Of a DNA stretch of 64,000 nt, positions 17,327 through 27,353 are shown piece after piece. The translations under genes and the position numbers were made by a program. Under the pieces are notes generated by a model. That model was not told the origin of the DNA and searched no databases. It saw nothing but the letters and a program-made list of their open reading frames with translations. This DNA is from Lyngbya sp. HA4199-MV5. Its GTDB lineage: Bacteria; Cyanobacteriota; Cyanobacteriia; Leptolyngbyales; Leptolyngbyaceae. The DNA is taken from the NCBI GenBank assembly GCA_019359375.1, contig JAHHHL010000024.1, forward strand, positions 1 through 64,000, in the 5' to 3' direction. Within the stretch, counting starts at the first letter, position 1. The number at the start of each line of letters is the position of its first letter.

Positions 17327-19102
17327 ATGAACCTCACAAAAACCGCGCTGCGTTATCCTTACCTGCTCTGGACGGGAATCTTTCTCAGTGCTTTTAGCTG
17401 GTTAGGAGCGCTCCAAAATCCTGTACGAGCGGCAGAGAGAGTCTACGTGTCTTACGGTATTCTGGAGCGATCGATCCCGGTTCTGTCCCTCGAAGCCTAT
17501 GCCAAAAATGGGACGATCGACGATGACCTTGCCGTGTATGCCCGTTATGGGGATGCAAAGCAGCTTCAACAGCTCAAAAGTGTACTGGTGGCGCGGGCTG
17601 ATGTGGATCTGGTGGCAGTATCGCAGTTTCTTTACACGCCCCAGGGTGAAGTGTTGCTCAAGCGCCTGGGGCAAGTCATTCAACCCGAATCACGCGATTC
17701 TGGCTTTAAGGCGATTCGTGCGGCGTTGATTTTAGCGGCGGCTGACCCAGACGGTTTGACCTTGCTCAACGTGCTGCGTAAGTTCCCCACACGGGGCTTG
17801 CGGATTGATGTCGAGCGCAGTTTGGAAATTGCTGCCGCACTACAACAACTGGTAAACCAGGCAAAACAGGCAACCACCATCGTCCTTCAGGCAGCGCAGC
17901 AGGAACAAGCAACCGAAGCGATCGCGGTCAATCAACTGGCAGATATTCGCCAGCGAGGACCGTATACCTGGCAGAAACAAACGCTGGCACTGGTCGATAC
18001 TACTCGTAGCGCTGTTCTTAACCCGACTAGCGCGGATGCGGCAGCACCTCCAGTTGGGGGGGGGATACCAACCGTGCCTGTGGCAAATTCAACGATCGGT
18101 CGATCGGTGCCTGTGGATCTCTACATCCCGAATCAGTTGACTCCAGCCGCTCCGATGCCTGTGATTGTCATTTCTCACGGCTTAGGTTCCGATCGCACCA
18201 CCTTTGCCTATCTCGCCATTCACCTTGCGTCCTATGGCTTTGCGGTGCTGGTGCCCGAACATCCCGGCAGTAATGCGGCACGGCTTCAAGCACTCATTAA
18301 TGGCACGGCGAGTGAGGTGTCGGAGCCAGCCGAGTTTGTGAATCGACCGCTGGATATTACCTTTGTGCTGAACCAGGTGGAAAGTTTGGTGAACGCAACG
18401 CCTAACCTTCAGGGTCGGCTCAATTTTCAGCAGGTTGGGGTGTTGGGTCAATCGTTTGGCGGTTATACTGCACTGACTTTAGCGGGCGCGCCAATTAATC
18501 CACAGCAGCTACAGGCAAGCTGTCAGAATTTAGAAAACACGCTGAATCTCTCACTGCTCTTACAGTGTCGGGCGAGCGACTTAAAGCAACCTATACCGAC
18601 CCTACAAGATGCTCGCATCAAAGCGGTCATTGCCATTAACCCGATTACCAGCGCTGTCATGGGGCAGACCAGCATCAGCCAAATTAAAGTACCCACAATG
18701 ATAGTCACGGGCAATGCCGACACGATCGCCCCGGCTGTCCCCGAACAAATTCAACCGTTTACCTGGCTCACGATGGCGGATCGCTACCTGGTCATGCTGC
18801 AAGGAGGGACGCATTTTTCGACGCTGGATTCCTCAAACTCCAGGGATGCGCTGCCGTTGCCTCAAGAAGTCGTTGGTCCAAACCCCGCGATCGCTCGACG
18901 TTACATGAATGCCCTGGCTGTTGCCTTTTTTCAGACATATCTCGCCAACAATGCCGCCGATCGCAGCTATCTCAGCGCCACCTACAGCAGTGCCATCAGT
19001 GAAGTGCCATTTCCGCTGACCCTGATTCGTTCCCTCACGGCAGAGCAACTGGCGCAAGGGCTGGCGAACAATCCATCGACCGCTGCTACACGATCGCCGT
19101 AG
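17327..19102 (+). CDS. Exported alpha/beta hydrolase with N-terminal DUF1400 domain
   Basis: 591 residues. A signal peptide (about 1-36, ending near NPVRA) is followed by a DUF1400 domain (about 37-160: AERVYVSYGILERSIPV, then LSLEAYAKNG). A dienelactone-hydrolase-like domain follows from about residue 250. In it, VISHGLGSDRTTF forms the oxyanion loop, GQSFGGYTAL the nucleophile elbow, VTGNADTIAP the acid and QGGTHFSTL the histidine. DUF1400 hydrolases are a cyanobacterial family of unknown substrate, probably periplasmic or outer-membrane associated. It lies 2 bp behind the DUF4168 gene, suggesting a two-gene envelope operon. Confidence 0.87.
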   Translation: MNLTKTALRYPYLLWTGIFLSAFSWLGALQNPVRAAERVYVSYGILERSIPVLSLEAYAKNGTIDDDLAVYARYGDAKQLQQLKSVLVARADVDLVAVSQFLYTPQGEVLLKRLGQVIQPESRDSGFKAIRAALILAAADPDGLTLLNVLRKFPTRGLRIDVERSLEIAAALQQLVNQAKQATTIVLQAAQQEQATEAIAVNQLADIRQRGPYTWQKQTLALVDTTRSAVLNPTSADAAAPPVGGGIPTVPVANSTIGRSVPVDLYIPNQLTPAAPMPVIVISHGLGSDRTTFAYLAIHLASYGFAVLVPEHPGSNAARLQALINGTASEVSEPAEFVNRPLDITFVLNQVESLVNATPNLQGRLNFQQVGVLGQSFGGYTALTLAGAPINPQQLQASCQNLENTLNLSLLLQCRASDLKQPIPTLQDARIKAVIAINPITSAVMGQTSISQIKVPTMIVTGNADTIAPAVPEQIQPFTWLTMADRYLVMLQGGTHFSTLDSSNSRDALPLPQEVVGPNPAIARRYMNALAVAFFQTYLANNAADRSYLSATYSSAISEVPFPLTLIRSLTAEQLAQGLANNPSTAATRSP

Positions 19103-19132
19103 GAAATAGAAGCGAGAACAAGTGGCGATCGG

Positions 19133-19495
19133 TCAGGGATCGATCGACTCTGCTTCCAGTAGCTGCTGTAGTGGAGCAATGAGCGAGGGCAAATCATTTT
19201 GAATGCCATCCCAAACAATCTGTGGATCGACCTGAAAATATTCATGGGCAATAAGATTTCGCATATCTCTCATCTGTCTCCAGGGAAGCTGTGGCGCAAG
19301 ACTTTGAATTGAGATAGGAATATTTCTTGTCGCCTCCCCAATCACAATAAAGTCAAAGAGTACCGCACTCAGGATTGTCTCGTTTGACTCAAACTCTGCC
19401 CAAGTCATGCCTGCTGTACGGCGTTGAATGGCAGCGATCGCCATGAGAATATCCTGCGTGCGAAGTCGCCAATCTCTAGAACACACGAATAGCAT
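19133..19495 (-). CDS. hepT: HepT-like HEPN-domain toxin (RNase)
   Basis: 120 residues of the HEPN/DUF86 family. The RNase motif R-X4-H-X-Y is present as RNLIAHEY (about 82-89). The N-terminus CSRDWRLRTQDILMAIAAIQ and the block AVLFDFIVIGEATRNIP are typical of HepT. HepT degrades RNA and is neutralised by the MntA nucleotidyltransferase, which in studied systems adenylylates the tyrosine of this motif. The antitoxin gene lies immediately upstream with a 20-bp overlap. The exact start is uncertain; the chosen ATG overlaps mntA, and a GTG three codons later is an alternative. Confidence 0.9.
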   Translation of the reverse strand: MLFVCSRDWRLRTQDILMAIAAIQRRTAGMTWAEFESNETILSAVLFDFIVIGEATRNIPISIQSLAPQLPWRQMRDMRNLIAHEYFQVDPQIVWDGIQNDLPSLIAPLQQLLEAESIDP

Positions 19496-19772
19496 CCTTC
19501 AATACAGGTTCGCGTAGATGTTGCCGCAAGGCTGCCACAGTTCCTAAGTCTACCGAGCGCCCTAAAACATCTTCTAAGTAATGTTGAATCCGGATGAATT
19601 CCAGTAATCCAACCGCGCGATTAAACTCAATCAAAAAGTCAACGTCGCTATCGGGGCGAGCTTCATCACGAGCAACGGAGCCAAACAGGTCAAGTGATTT
19701 GACACCCAGTTGTTTGAGTTCTTCTTGATGAGCCACTACAAGAGACAGCACTTCATCTCGTTTCAAGATCAT
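19476..19772 (-). CDS. mntA: MntA-like minimal nucleotidyltransferase antitoxin
   Basis: 98 residues forming a minimal nucleotidyltransferase. The signature GS-X10-D-X-D is complete (GSVARDEARPDSDVD), followed by the third-acid region GRSVDLGTVAAL. In characterised type VII toxin-antitoxin systems such proteins inactivate the HEPN partner by AMP transfer. The overlapping downstream hepT gene supports that role. An in-frame ATG 30 bases upstream (ending at 19802) would add ten residues; I favour MILKRDEVLS as the start. The gene is 7 bp or more downstream of ribBA on the same strand, so it may be read from the ribBA transcript. Confidence 0.88.
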   Translation of the reverse strand: MILKRDEVLSLVVAHQEELKQLGVKSLDLFGSVARDEARPDSDVDFLIEFNRAVGLLEFIRIQHYLEDVLGRSVDLGTVAALRQHLREPVLKDAIRVF

Positions 19773-19809
19773 TGGCGCTACACAACTCTGTTTTTCAATC
19801 ATATCGGTC

Positions 19810-21501
19810 TTAAACCCTATCGCTGGTGAAGCTGTAGATGGTTTGCGTTTGAAGGGTGTCGCTAAGGCTGGAGGGTGTTTGCTGGAGTGAGAAGACCTGC
19901 CGATCGATTTGCACTTGTAACCCGGTTAAAGGATCGGTGCCGGGAGAGACGATAAATTCGAGCTTGTATAGATTGGGTAGCGCTGCAAGGCTGTCGAGAA
20001 TGCTGGCGATCGACTTCAGGTAAGGATGTTCTGGCGTGTGATACCAATCGGGGTTGCCCAGAAGCGGTTGGTCAAAGCCAAGATGAACAATCAACGCTGA
20101 ATTGCCAAACAGGGCTTTAGCAACGGGGCGGACTTCTTCTTGCAGCAGCAGGTCATGCACTTTTGCTAAGTAGCGCAATTTTTGGAGGCGATCGTAGCGT
20201 TCTGTGACGGTATCGGCAGCTTCTTGCCAGCGGATTGCTAGCGTCACGAGATAGGTTCGCAGAAACAAGTGACCCAGCTTTTCGGCTTTGGTCGCCAGAT
20301 AGTCGGAGTTGTAAGCGGTTGCTTCGATGAGCAGCGGCACCCGCTCAACGATCTCCAGTTCGTAACCTTTGAGTCCGGCGATTTTGCGAGGATTGTTGGT
20401 AATCAGCCGCATCTGGCGCACACCCAGGTCATTGAGAATCTGAGCACCCATCCCGTAGTTCCGCAAATCTGCTGGAAAGCCCAAATGTTCGTTGGCTTCT
20501 ACGGTATCCAGCCCCATATCTTGCAGTGAGTACGCCTTGAGTTTGTTCACCAACCCAATGCCGCGACCTTCTTGCCGCAGGTAAACAACCACGCCCTGCC
20601 CCGCGTTCTCAATCATTTTAAGGGCGGCTTGAAGCTGCATCCGACAGTCACACCGAAGGGAGCCGATCGCATCCCCCGTCAGGCATTCTGAGTGCATCCG
20701 CACCATGACGGGAGCGTCGTGAAAGGTGGCAGGATTGCCTTTGACGATCGCCACATGCTCAGTGTTATCCAGGGTGTGACGGTAGGCGTAGATCTGAAAG
20801 TGTCCAAATTCGGTGGGCAAATCGGCGATCGCTTCTCGCTCGATTAATCGTTCATGCTCCAGCCGATAGCTAATGAGATCCGCAATGCTGATGATTTTAA
20901 GTTGGTGGACTTTAGCGTAGTCGATGAGTTCGGGCAGGCGTGCCATTGAGCCATCGGCATTTTGAATTTCGCAAATCACGCCCGCGGGATACAGCCCTGC
21001 CAGTCGAGACAGATCAACGGCAGCTTCGGTATGCCCTGCCCGTTTGAGTACCCCGCCTTCTCTGGCACGCAGCGGAAACACATGACCAGGACGGCGCAAA
21101 TCACCAGGGCGAGTGGCTGAGTTAATAGCAATTTGAATGGTGCGAGCGCGATCTTCGGCAGAAATGCCTGTGGATACGCCAGCGCTGGGAGACGCATCAA
21201 TGCTGACGGTAAAGGCAGTTTGATTGCTATCGGTGTTGTTGGTCACCATCAGCGGCAGATCGAGTTCATCGAGCCGATCGCCCGTCATGGCGAGACAAAT
21301 CAACCCCCGTGCCTCGACCGCCATAAAGTTAATCATGTCAGGAGTCGCAAATTGGGCAGCACCGATGAGATCGCCCTCATTTTCGCGGTTTTCGTCATCA
21401 ACCACGACGATCGCCCGACCACATTTGAGATCTGCCAACGCCGTTTCGATCGTGTCAAAGGCGAAAGGGGTGGGTTGAGAAGAAGCAACAGAGACGTTCA
21501 A
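19810..21501 (-). CDS. ribBA: Bifunctional 3,4-dihydroxy-2-butanone-4-phosphate synthase / GTP cyclohydrolase II
   Basis: Supplies both precursors of riboflavin synthesis. The N-terminal domain (about 15-215) is RibB, with the catalytic [19 protein letters not shown] and [24 protein letters not shown]. The central domain (about 220-410) is RibA, with zinc ligands in [16 protein letters not shown] and the GTP loop [13 protein letters not shown]-terminal extension of about 150 residues past RibA has no catalytic motif; similar tails occur in other cyanobacterial RibBA proteins. The start is a TTG at 21501, since no upstream ATG precedes the conserved region. A toxin-antitoxin pair follows on the same strand. 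Confidence 0.94.
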   Translation of the reverse strand: MNVSVASSQPTPFAFDTIETALADLKCGRAIVVVDDENRENEGDLIGAAQFATPDMINFMAVEARGLICLAMTGDRLDELDLPLMVTNNTDSNQTAFTVSIDASPSAGVSTGISAEDRARTIQIAINSATRPGDLRRPGHVFPLRAREGGVLKRAGHTEAAVDLSRLAGLYPAGVICEIQNADGSMARLPELIDYAKVHQLKIISIADLISYRLEHERLIEREAIADLPTEFGHFQIYAYRHTLDNTEHVAIVKGNPATFHDAPVMVRMHSECLTGDAIGSLRCDCRMQLQAALKMIENAGQGVVVYLRQEGRGIGLVNKLKAYSLQDMGLDTVEANEHLGFPADLRNYGMGAQILNDLGVRQMRLITNNPRKIAGLKGYELEIVERVPLLIEATAYNSDYLATKAEKLGHLFLRTYLVTLAIRWQEAADTVTERYDRLQKLRYLAKVHDLLLQEEVRPVAKALFGNSALIVHLGFDQPLLGNPDWYHTPEHPYLKSIASILDSLAALPNLYKLEFIVSPGTDPLTGLQVQIDRQVFSLQQTPSSLSDTLQTQTIYSFTSDRV

Positions 21502-21606
21502 AGCCGGAGTACCGTAACGTTTGTTAAAGCGAACCTACCTTTAAATTGTAGTCTTTTGCTCTGGCAGCAGGGGACGAGAGAGAACCGATCAGTTATCAGC
21601 AGGTAA

Positions 21607-21660
21607 GAATGAAGGCTAAAGGCTAAAGGCTAAAAAGCTGACCGCTCTCCCCTGCCCCCC
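21607..21660. repeat. GGCTAAA tandem heptamer repeat
   Basis: GAAGGCTAAAGGCTAAAGGCTAAA contains exact seven-base units in tandem between divergent ribBA and argC, followed by a pyrimidine-rich run (CTCTCCCCTGCCCCCCTCGC). It belongs to the same heptad repeat type as at 1455-1510 and about 58990-59050. Confidence 0.75.
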
Positions 21661-21789
21661 TCGCCCCCTCCTTCCTCCATAAAGTCAGCAATTCCTGGTA
21701 GAAGGCGATCGATTTCCCCAAAACGGGGTCTCTGGTACTACAATGCAGCAAATATTGAGTCATTCAATCTGCAAAAAAGGTAAATCATC

Positions 21790-22851
21790 ATGGGTGATGT
21801 AGGACGCATACCGGTTGGTATTGTCGGTGCGTCGGGTTATGGCGGTGTACAGTTAGTGCGCCTGTTGATGGATCATCCGCGTCTAGAGCTTGCCTACCTT
21901 GGTGGCGAAAGCAGTGCTGGGCAGGCATTTTCAGAATTGTACCCTCACCTTGGGCACCGGGTACAGCAGGTGGTTGAGCCACTGGATCTGGATAAGATTG
22001 CCGATCGCTGTCAGGTAGTCTTTCTCTCCTTACCCAACGGATTGGCATACAAGATGGCTCCGACCCTGTTGGCGAAGGGCTGTAAGGTGCTGGATCTGTC
22101 GGCAGATTATCGCTTTACGGATCTTGCTACCTACACGGCATGGTATGGCGGCGATCGCGATGACCAGGCGATCGCTGAAACAGCGGTGTATGGGTTGCCA
22201 GAACTGTACCGCGATCGCATTGCGGAAGCCCAACTGATTGGCTGCCCCGGTTGCTATCCCACTGCCAGCCTCCTCGGTCTTTCGCCCCTGCTTAAACAAG
22301 GCTTAGTGGTTCCCGAAACTGCCATCATCGACGCGAAATCGGGCGCGTCTGGCGGTGGCAGACAGGCAAAAGTGGGGATGCTGCTGGCAGAAGCCGACAA
22401 TTCCTTTGCGGCTTACAATGTGGCGGGTCGCCATCGTCACACCCCAGAAATTGAGCAAATTTGTAGCGATCTGGCAGGGCATGAAGTATTGATCCAGTTC
22501 ACCCCTCATCTGGTGCCAATGGTGCGGGGGATCCTGGCGACGATTTATGCGACCTTGCGTGATCCCGGACTGGTGCGCGAAGATTTGCTGACTATTTACA
22601 ATGCCTTTTACCGCAACGCGCCCTGGGTGAGAGTCTTACCCAGTGGCACCTATCCTCAGACCAAGTGGGCAGCAGGCACTAACCTTTGTTACATCGGGTT
22701 GGAGGTTGATCCCCGCACCGATCGCGTTATTGTGATGTCTGCGATCGACAACCTGATGAAAGGACAGGCGGGACAGGCTATCCAATGCGTCAACATTATG
22801 ATGGGCTGGGATGAAACGCTGGGTCTACCGCAGTTAGCCTTCTACCCTTAA
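21790..22851 (+). CDS. argC: N-acetyl-gamma-glutamyl-phosphate reductase
   Basis: NADPH-dependent reduction of N-acetylglutamyl phosphate to the semialdehyde, third step of arginine synthesis. The 353-residue protein has the N-terminal dinucleotide loop [18 protein letters not shown]. The catalytic cysteine lies in [11 protein letters not shown], with [11 protein letters not shown] after it. The active-site histidine region is [15 protein letters not shown] and the C-terminal [17 protein letters not shown] is also typical. ATG at 21790. It is a single-gene unit between ribBA and the phosphorelay operon. Confidence 0.96.
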   Translation: MGDVGRIPVGIVGASGYGGVQLVRLLMDHPRLELAYLGGESSAGQAFSELYPHLGHRVQQVVEPLDLDKIADRCQVVFLSLPNGLAYKMAPTLLAKGCKVLDLSADYRFTDLATYTAWYGGDRDDQAIAETAVYGLPELYRDRIAEAQLIGCPGCYPTASLLGLSPLLKQGLVVPETAIIDAKSGASGGGRQAKVGMLLAEADNSFAAYNVAGRHRHTPEIEQICSDLAGHEVLIQFTPHLVPMVRGILATIYATLRDPGLVREDLLTIYNAFYRNAPWVRVLPSGTYPQTKWAAGTNLCYIGLEVDPRTDRVIVMSAIDNLMKGQAGQAIQCVNIMMGWDETLGLPQLAFYP

Positions 22852-22982
22852 GAATTGAGTTACGGGTGTAGGGTGTGGGGTGTGGGGTTTAGGGCTTACA
22901 CAAATCTCATTCAATCGTGCTGATGAATCAACATAGAGACTAGAGTAAAAAAGAAGGAATTTATCAACTACCCGCAAGCACG

Positions 22983-23357
22983 CTATTCCCATCCCAACAT
23001 GGCAGCGAGTTCGGCACAGAGCAATGTGGGATCAAAGGGTTTTGTAATTACGCCTGCAATTTCCATTTGATCAAAGCGGGTGCGATCGCCCGGTAAGACT
23101 TTAGCCGTCAACAGCACGATGGAAACCTGGCATAGGGAGGCATCCGCTTTGAGCGTCTCGTAGACAACAAACCCATCCATGTCGGGCATGGAAACATCTA
23201 ACAAAATCGCGTCTAAAGGATGGGATGCCGCTTTACGTAGCCCGTCGTAGCCCGATACAGCGACGATGACTTCCCAACCACCCAGATCTTCCAGACAGGT
23301 AGAGACCAGCTCGCGCAAAGATTCTTCATCATCGATCACGAGAATGCGCTTGTTCAT
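22983..23357 (-). CDS. Single-domain response regulator (CheY-like receiver)
   Basis: 124 residues, only a receiver domain. The acidic pocket is VIDDEES, the phospho-acceptor aspartate lies in AILLDVSMPDMDGF, the conserved threonine in VLLTAK, and the lysine in ITKPFDP. It has no output domain, so it would act as a phosphate shuttle or through protein contacts. It is the third gene of an operon after the PAS histidine kinase (87 bp gap), and is a plausible target of that kinase or of the HPt domain of the first gene. Confidence 0.9.
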   Translation of the reverse strand: MNKRILVIDDEESLRELVSTCLEDLGGWEVIVAVSGYDGLRKAASHPLDAILLDVSMPDMDGFVVYETLKADASLCQVSIVLLTAKVLPGDRTRFDQMEIAGVITKPFDPTLLCAELAAMLGWE

Positions 23358-23444
23358 GGTGCTCTAAAGTCGATCAACCGGGTGCCTTTCTTATACCATT
23401 TCCCTGCCTTCTGTCGATTGCGGTCAGCCTTCAGCGGTTAGCCT

Positions 23445-26400
23445 TCAACCATCACGGCTGGCGATCGGGCATGATGACTCTGGCAAGGGCACTGTGAACG
23501 AGAAAGTGCTGCCATGACCGAGTTCGCTTTCAACCCAAATGCTGCCATTGTGTTGCTGGATGATGGTTTGGCAAATCGCCAGTCCCAGTCCGGTGCCTCC
23601 GCGCTGACGAGCATCCGAGACATCGACCTGTTGAAAGCGCCCAAAGATGCTTTTAAGCTTGTCTGCGGGAATACCTCTGCCCTGATCCTGCACTTGAAAC
23701 AGCACAGTATTCGCCTGGAGGCTGACCGCGATCGTGACCGTAGCATGGGCAGGAGAGAATTTGATCGCGTTACTCAGCAAATTGGTCAGGGTTTGGATGA
23801 TGGCATCAGGAGCAGCCCAAAGTTCAACCACAGCAGGCATGGTTTGGATCGTGACGTTGGCTTCTTCTGCGATCGACTGTACGCCTTCAACCGCCTGTTG
23901 CACTAACGCTTCCGCCTGACAGCACTCCAGCACCAATGGCACCTTTCCCGACGAGAGGCGTTCTAAATTCAGGATATCGTTGACCAGTCGTACCAGGCGA
24001 TCGCTGTTCGCTAGCGCTAGCTCAACCATGCGCTTGGCTTTTTCGGGCTTACTCTCGTAGATGCCCGTGTGGAGCAATCCCAGAAACCCTTTGATGGCTG
24101 TTAAGGGGGTGCGTAACTCATGGCTGACGATAGCAATAAATTCATTCTTCATCTGGTCAACCGCTTGTTGCTCCGTCACGTCTTGAATTTGTGCGACGTA
24201 GTACAAAGGCTGGTTCTGGTAGTCACGCACTAGCGATAGGCTTTGTCGCCCCCATGCTGATCGTCCCCCGTTGCACTGATAGCGTAATGTCGCTTGAGCC
24301 GCGTCGTTTTGTTGCGATAACACCTGCTCTACAGACCGCTGAAACAAAGGGCGATCTTCTGCATGTACCAGCGCCGTGGCTGGCATTGAGAGTAACTCGG
24401 CTTCGGTGTAGCCCAGCATGGCACACAGCATGGGATTCACTTTCAGCCAGCGATCGTTCAGCCCAATTAGCGCCATTCCAATAGGAGCATCCTGGAAGGC
24501 ACTGCGAAAGCGCTCTTCACTGTCACGTAGCGCGGCTTCTGCCTGCTTGCGATCGGTGATATCTCTCACGATGACTAAGACGCGATCGTCCTCAACGCCC
24601 ACCACGCGGACTTCTTCATGTCTCGTGGTGCCTCGCACGTTGACCTGGTGTTCATAGACCACGACATCGCCCGTGGTTAAAGCGTGTTGAATCGCGTTTT
24701 TTCTGGTCTCCACCAGCTTTGGGGGCAGGAGGTCATACAGAGTCTTACCCAGTGCTTCTGCTTCCTTGTAGAGATTGATCATCGTTGGTTCATCGATTAA
24801 ATCAAGACAGGTGCCGTCTGCCTGCATCCAAATGATTAAATCGGGAATGGCTTTCAGAATTTGATTTTTGATCGCTTCACTCTGGCGGAGGGCAAGCTCT
24901 GCTTGCTTGTGTTTGGTGATATCGAGATTGGTACCAATCAGTTGAACCACTTGTCCCTGTTGGTTAACGATCGCTTCTCCTCTTGCCTCAACGTAGCGGC
25001 TTGAGCCATCCGGCAGCAGCGTGCGAAAGTCGAGATTGTAAGGGATTCCCGTGGCGATCGTGTGCCTTACGCTGTGCTCCAGGGCGTGGCGATCGTCGGG
25101 ATGGAGCAGTGCCATAAATTGAGCGAGCGTTGGCTCTGGTTGCGTGACATCCCACCCAAAAATGTGGAAGCTTTCTTCTGACCAAACGACCGTTTCTGTA
25201 GCGACATCCAGTTCCCAACTGCCGACGTGGGCAACCTGTTGAGCGCGCCGGAGTGCAGCTTCGCTGTGACGTAAGGCTGCTTCAGCCCGCTTGCGATCGG
25301 TATTGTCGATCGCTACAGCGGTGACAATCCATCCCCCGGTGGGATCGTGGCGAAAGGTCAAGTGATCGAGAATCCAGCGCTGGGTGCCATCTTTGTGGAG
25401 AAACCGATATTCGGTGGTGATGGAACCATCTGTAAAAGAAGGTGGAATCACACCATACGCCTTGCCGCGATCGTCTGGATGCACCCGCGACAGCCACAGA
25501 GGTGGATCGGCACGCAAATCCTCTGGAGTATAGCCAAAGACGATCGTGTTGCTGGGTGAAAAGTACTCATACACGAGCCGCCCATCGGTATGAAGATGGT
25601 AACAACAAATGGAGGTGATAGCGCTGCTTAAAATATCATTTAGCTTTGCTTCTGATCGTTGCAGCGCCAGCTCCAGGTGTTTGCGATCGGTAATCTCTTT
25701 GGCAATGGCAATGATACAGCGCTGCCCCTGAAGCTCAATGCTTTCGGCTGAGTAGAGCACTGTAAGCCGTTGACCGAGGTTGTTCTGGAATGTCATTTCG
25801 AGGTTGCGTACCCGTTCACCTGCCAGAATGCGCTGAATCGCCTGTTCTCGGTCATCCAGGTTAGCCCACAGACCGATCGCCGCCACGGTACTACCGACCA
25901 GGGCTTCTCGCGTGTACCCAAATAAGTGGAGAAAGGCATCATTCACATCTAGATAACGCCCTTCAGCCGTCGCGATCGCGATCGGGTCGGGGCTGGCACG
26001 AAACACTTTGGCAAAGCGTTCTTCTGATGCTTGCAGAGCGGTTTTAACATGGTCAAAGGAGTGCTGTAACTGTGCAGTCGTCTGGTTAAAGGAGCGGGTG
26101 AGTGCCTGCAATTCGGCGATCGCGCTATCTTCTCTGAGGGTTTCATCCCAGTTACCCTGTGCCAGTGCGCGACTGGCTCGGCTGAGCCGTTCAATCGGTT
26201 GCACAATCCGCTGCGTTGTCACCAGACCCAGGACGATCGCGCCAAGCAGAGCACCCACACTCAGCAAAATCGTCGCATGCGTGTTGGCATCCATCTGTCC
26301 TGTAAAATCCGACTCTGGCACGGTTACCACCAGCAGCCAATCCAACCCCATGTGATCGCGCACAGGAGTAACCTGAAGAAATTGTCGTGTGCCCTCTGCC

Positions 26401-27353
26401 TCAAACTGGCATTGAAGCGCGGCTGTAACGTGATCTAACGCACCGTACCGGGTAACGAGATGGGTTGCCGCCAACCGGATCATCGGTTCTCGACTGTCAA
26501 ACGCTTGCAGTCGGCGATAGCGCGTGCGATCGGTATTGGTCACAAACGCTTCTTCAGTAGTGGAGGACGCAACCAGTAGCCCCGATCGCTCCATGATGAA
26601 TGCCATCCCACGCGAACCAATTTTTAGCTTTCTCAGGTATTGAGAGATGGAAACAAGGGACAGATCGCTGGCTAAAACCCCTTGCAGTTGACGCTGCTGA
26701 TCATAAAGGGGATAGCTTGCCGCCAGCCCTAGCCCCTGAGATGACGGTACATAGAGATAGATCGGTGCCCATGTAGGCTTGCCGCTTTTCAACGCCTGAC
26801 GATAAAAGGGGCGTGTCGTAGGATCGTAAGGGCGACGTGTGAACAGCAAGCTTACCCATTTGCCCGTGCGATCGACGCTGTAGATCCGTAGCGTACCTTT
26901 GACGAAGCGATCGGTCTTTGCTACGGTAAGACCCCGCTGATCGCTGCCAACAGAGACGTAGCCACCTTGAGGATTGGTGAAATGAATCCGACTGACTGAG
27001 TTGAACGCCTGAATCTGGTGCAAAAAGCGACGTTCTAACTGTTTAGGATTCGTGCGATCGCTATCGTCAAACTGGATCGTACTGGCATTGATCCGGTTAA
27101 TTTGCTGCGGTGTCTCAAGATAATGGTCGAGATACAGCGCCACGCGATCGCTCACCTCTTCCATCAATTTGCCCGCAAAGGTTCGCACCGACTGCTGCCC
27201 GTTCCGCAGGTATAGGTACTCAACCAGTCCGACGGTGCCCACGACCAGCAGCACAAACGGGACAATCAGCACCCATCGTAAAGGGATGGCTGTTGGTCGA
27301 TCGGACTTCTTCTCCTGTAAGCGGGGTGAGTCTAAAGGTCGCAAGGGCATCAT
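23445..27353 (-). CDS. Multi-PAS sensor histidine kinase with extracytoplasmic Cache-like sensor
   Basis: 1302 residues. Transmembrane helix at about 28-50, a periplasmic Cache-type domain (about 55-355, containing RPFYRQALKSGKPTWAPIY), a second helix (about 365-384) and HAMP (about 385-437). Five PAS units start near 441, 566, 696, 821 and 944, several ending in DITDRK. Then come HisKA with phospho-histidine in SHELRTPLTAIKG (about 1077) and HATPase_c with NLLSNAIKF, DQGRGIP and GGTGLGLAIC. There is no C-terminal receiver. The gene overlaps the upstream regulator gene by 4 bp (ATGA), indicating translational coupling. The signal is not predictable from sequence. Confidence 0.93.
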   Translation of the reverse strand: MMPLRPLDSPRLQEKKSDRPTAIPLRWVLIVPFVLLVVGTVGLVEYLYLRNGQQSVRTFAGKLMEEVSDRVALYLDHYLETPQQINRINASTIQFDDSDRTNPKQLERRFLHQIQAFNSVSRIHFTNPQGGYVSVGSDQRGLTVAKTDRFVKGTLRIYSVDRTGKWVSLLFTRRPYDPTTRPFYRQALKSGKPTWAPIYLYVPSSQGLGLAASYPLYDQQRQLQGVLASDLSLVSISQYLRKLKIGSRGMAFIMERSGLLVASSTTEEAFVTNTDRTRYRRLQAFDSREPMIRLAATHLVTRYGALDHVTAALQCQFEAEGTRQFLQVTPVRDHMGLDWLLVVTVPESDFTGQMDANTHATILLSVGALLGAIVLGLVTTQRIVQPIERLSRASRALAQGNWDETLREDSAIAELQALTRSFNQTTAQLQHSFDHVKTALQASEERFAKVFRASPDPIAIATAEGRYLDVNDAFLHLFGYTREALVGSTVAAIGLWANLDDREQAIQRILAGERVRNLEMTFQNNLGQRLTVLYSAESIELQGQRCIIAIAKEITDRKHLELALQRSEAKLNDILSSAITSICCYHLHTDGRLVYEYFSPSNTIVFGYTPEDLRADPPLWLSRVHPDDRGKAYGVIPPSFTDGSITTEYRFLHKDGTQRWILDHLTFRHDPTGGWIVTAVAIDNTDRKRAEAALRHSEAALRRAQQVAHVGSWELDVATETVVWSEESFHIFGWDVTQPEPTLAQFMALLHPDDRHALEHSVRHTIATGIPYNLDFRTLLPDGSSRYVEARGEAIVNQQGQVVQLIGTNLDITKHKQAELALRQSEAIKNQILKAIPDLIIWMQADGTCLDLIDEPTMINLYKEAEALGKTLYDLLPPKLVETRKNAIQHALTTGDVVVYEHQVNVRGTTRHEEVRVVGVEDDRVLVIVRDITDRKQAEAALRDSEERFRSAFQDAPIGMALIGLNDRWLKVNPMLCAMLGYTEAELLSMPATALVHAEDRPLFQRSVEQVLSQQNDAAQATLRYQCNGGRSAWGRQSLSLVRDYQNQPLYYVAQIQDVTEQQAVDQMKNEFIAIVSHELRTPLTAIKGFLGLLHTGIYESKPEKAKRMVELALANSDRLVRLVNDILNLERLSSGKVPLVLECCQAEALVQQAVEGVQSIAEEANVTIQTMPAVVELWAAPDAIIQTLTNLLSNAIKFSPAHATVTIAVSLQANTVLFQVQDQGRGIPADKLKSIFGRFQQVDVSDARQRGGTGLGLAICQTIIQQHNGSIWVESELGHGSTFSFTVPLPESSCPIASRDG

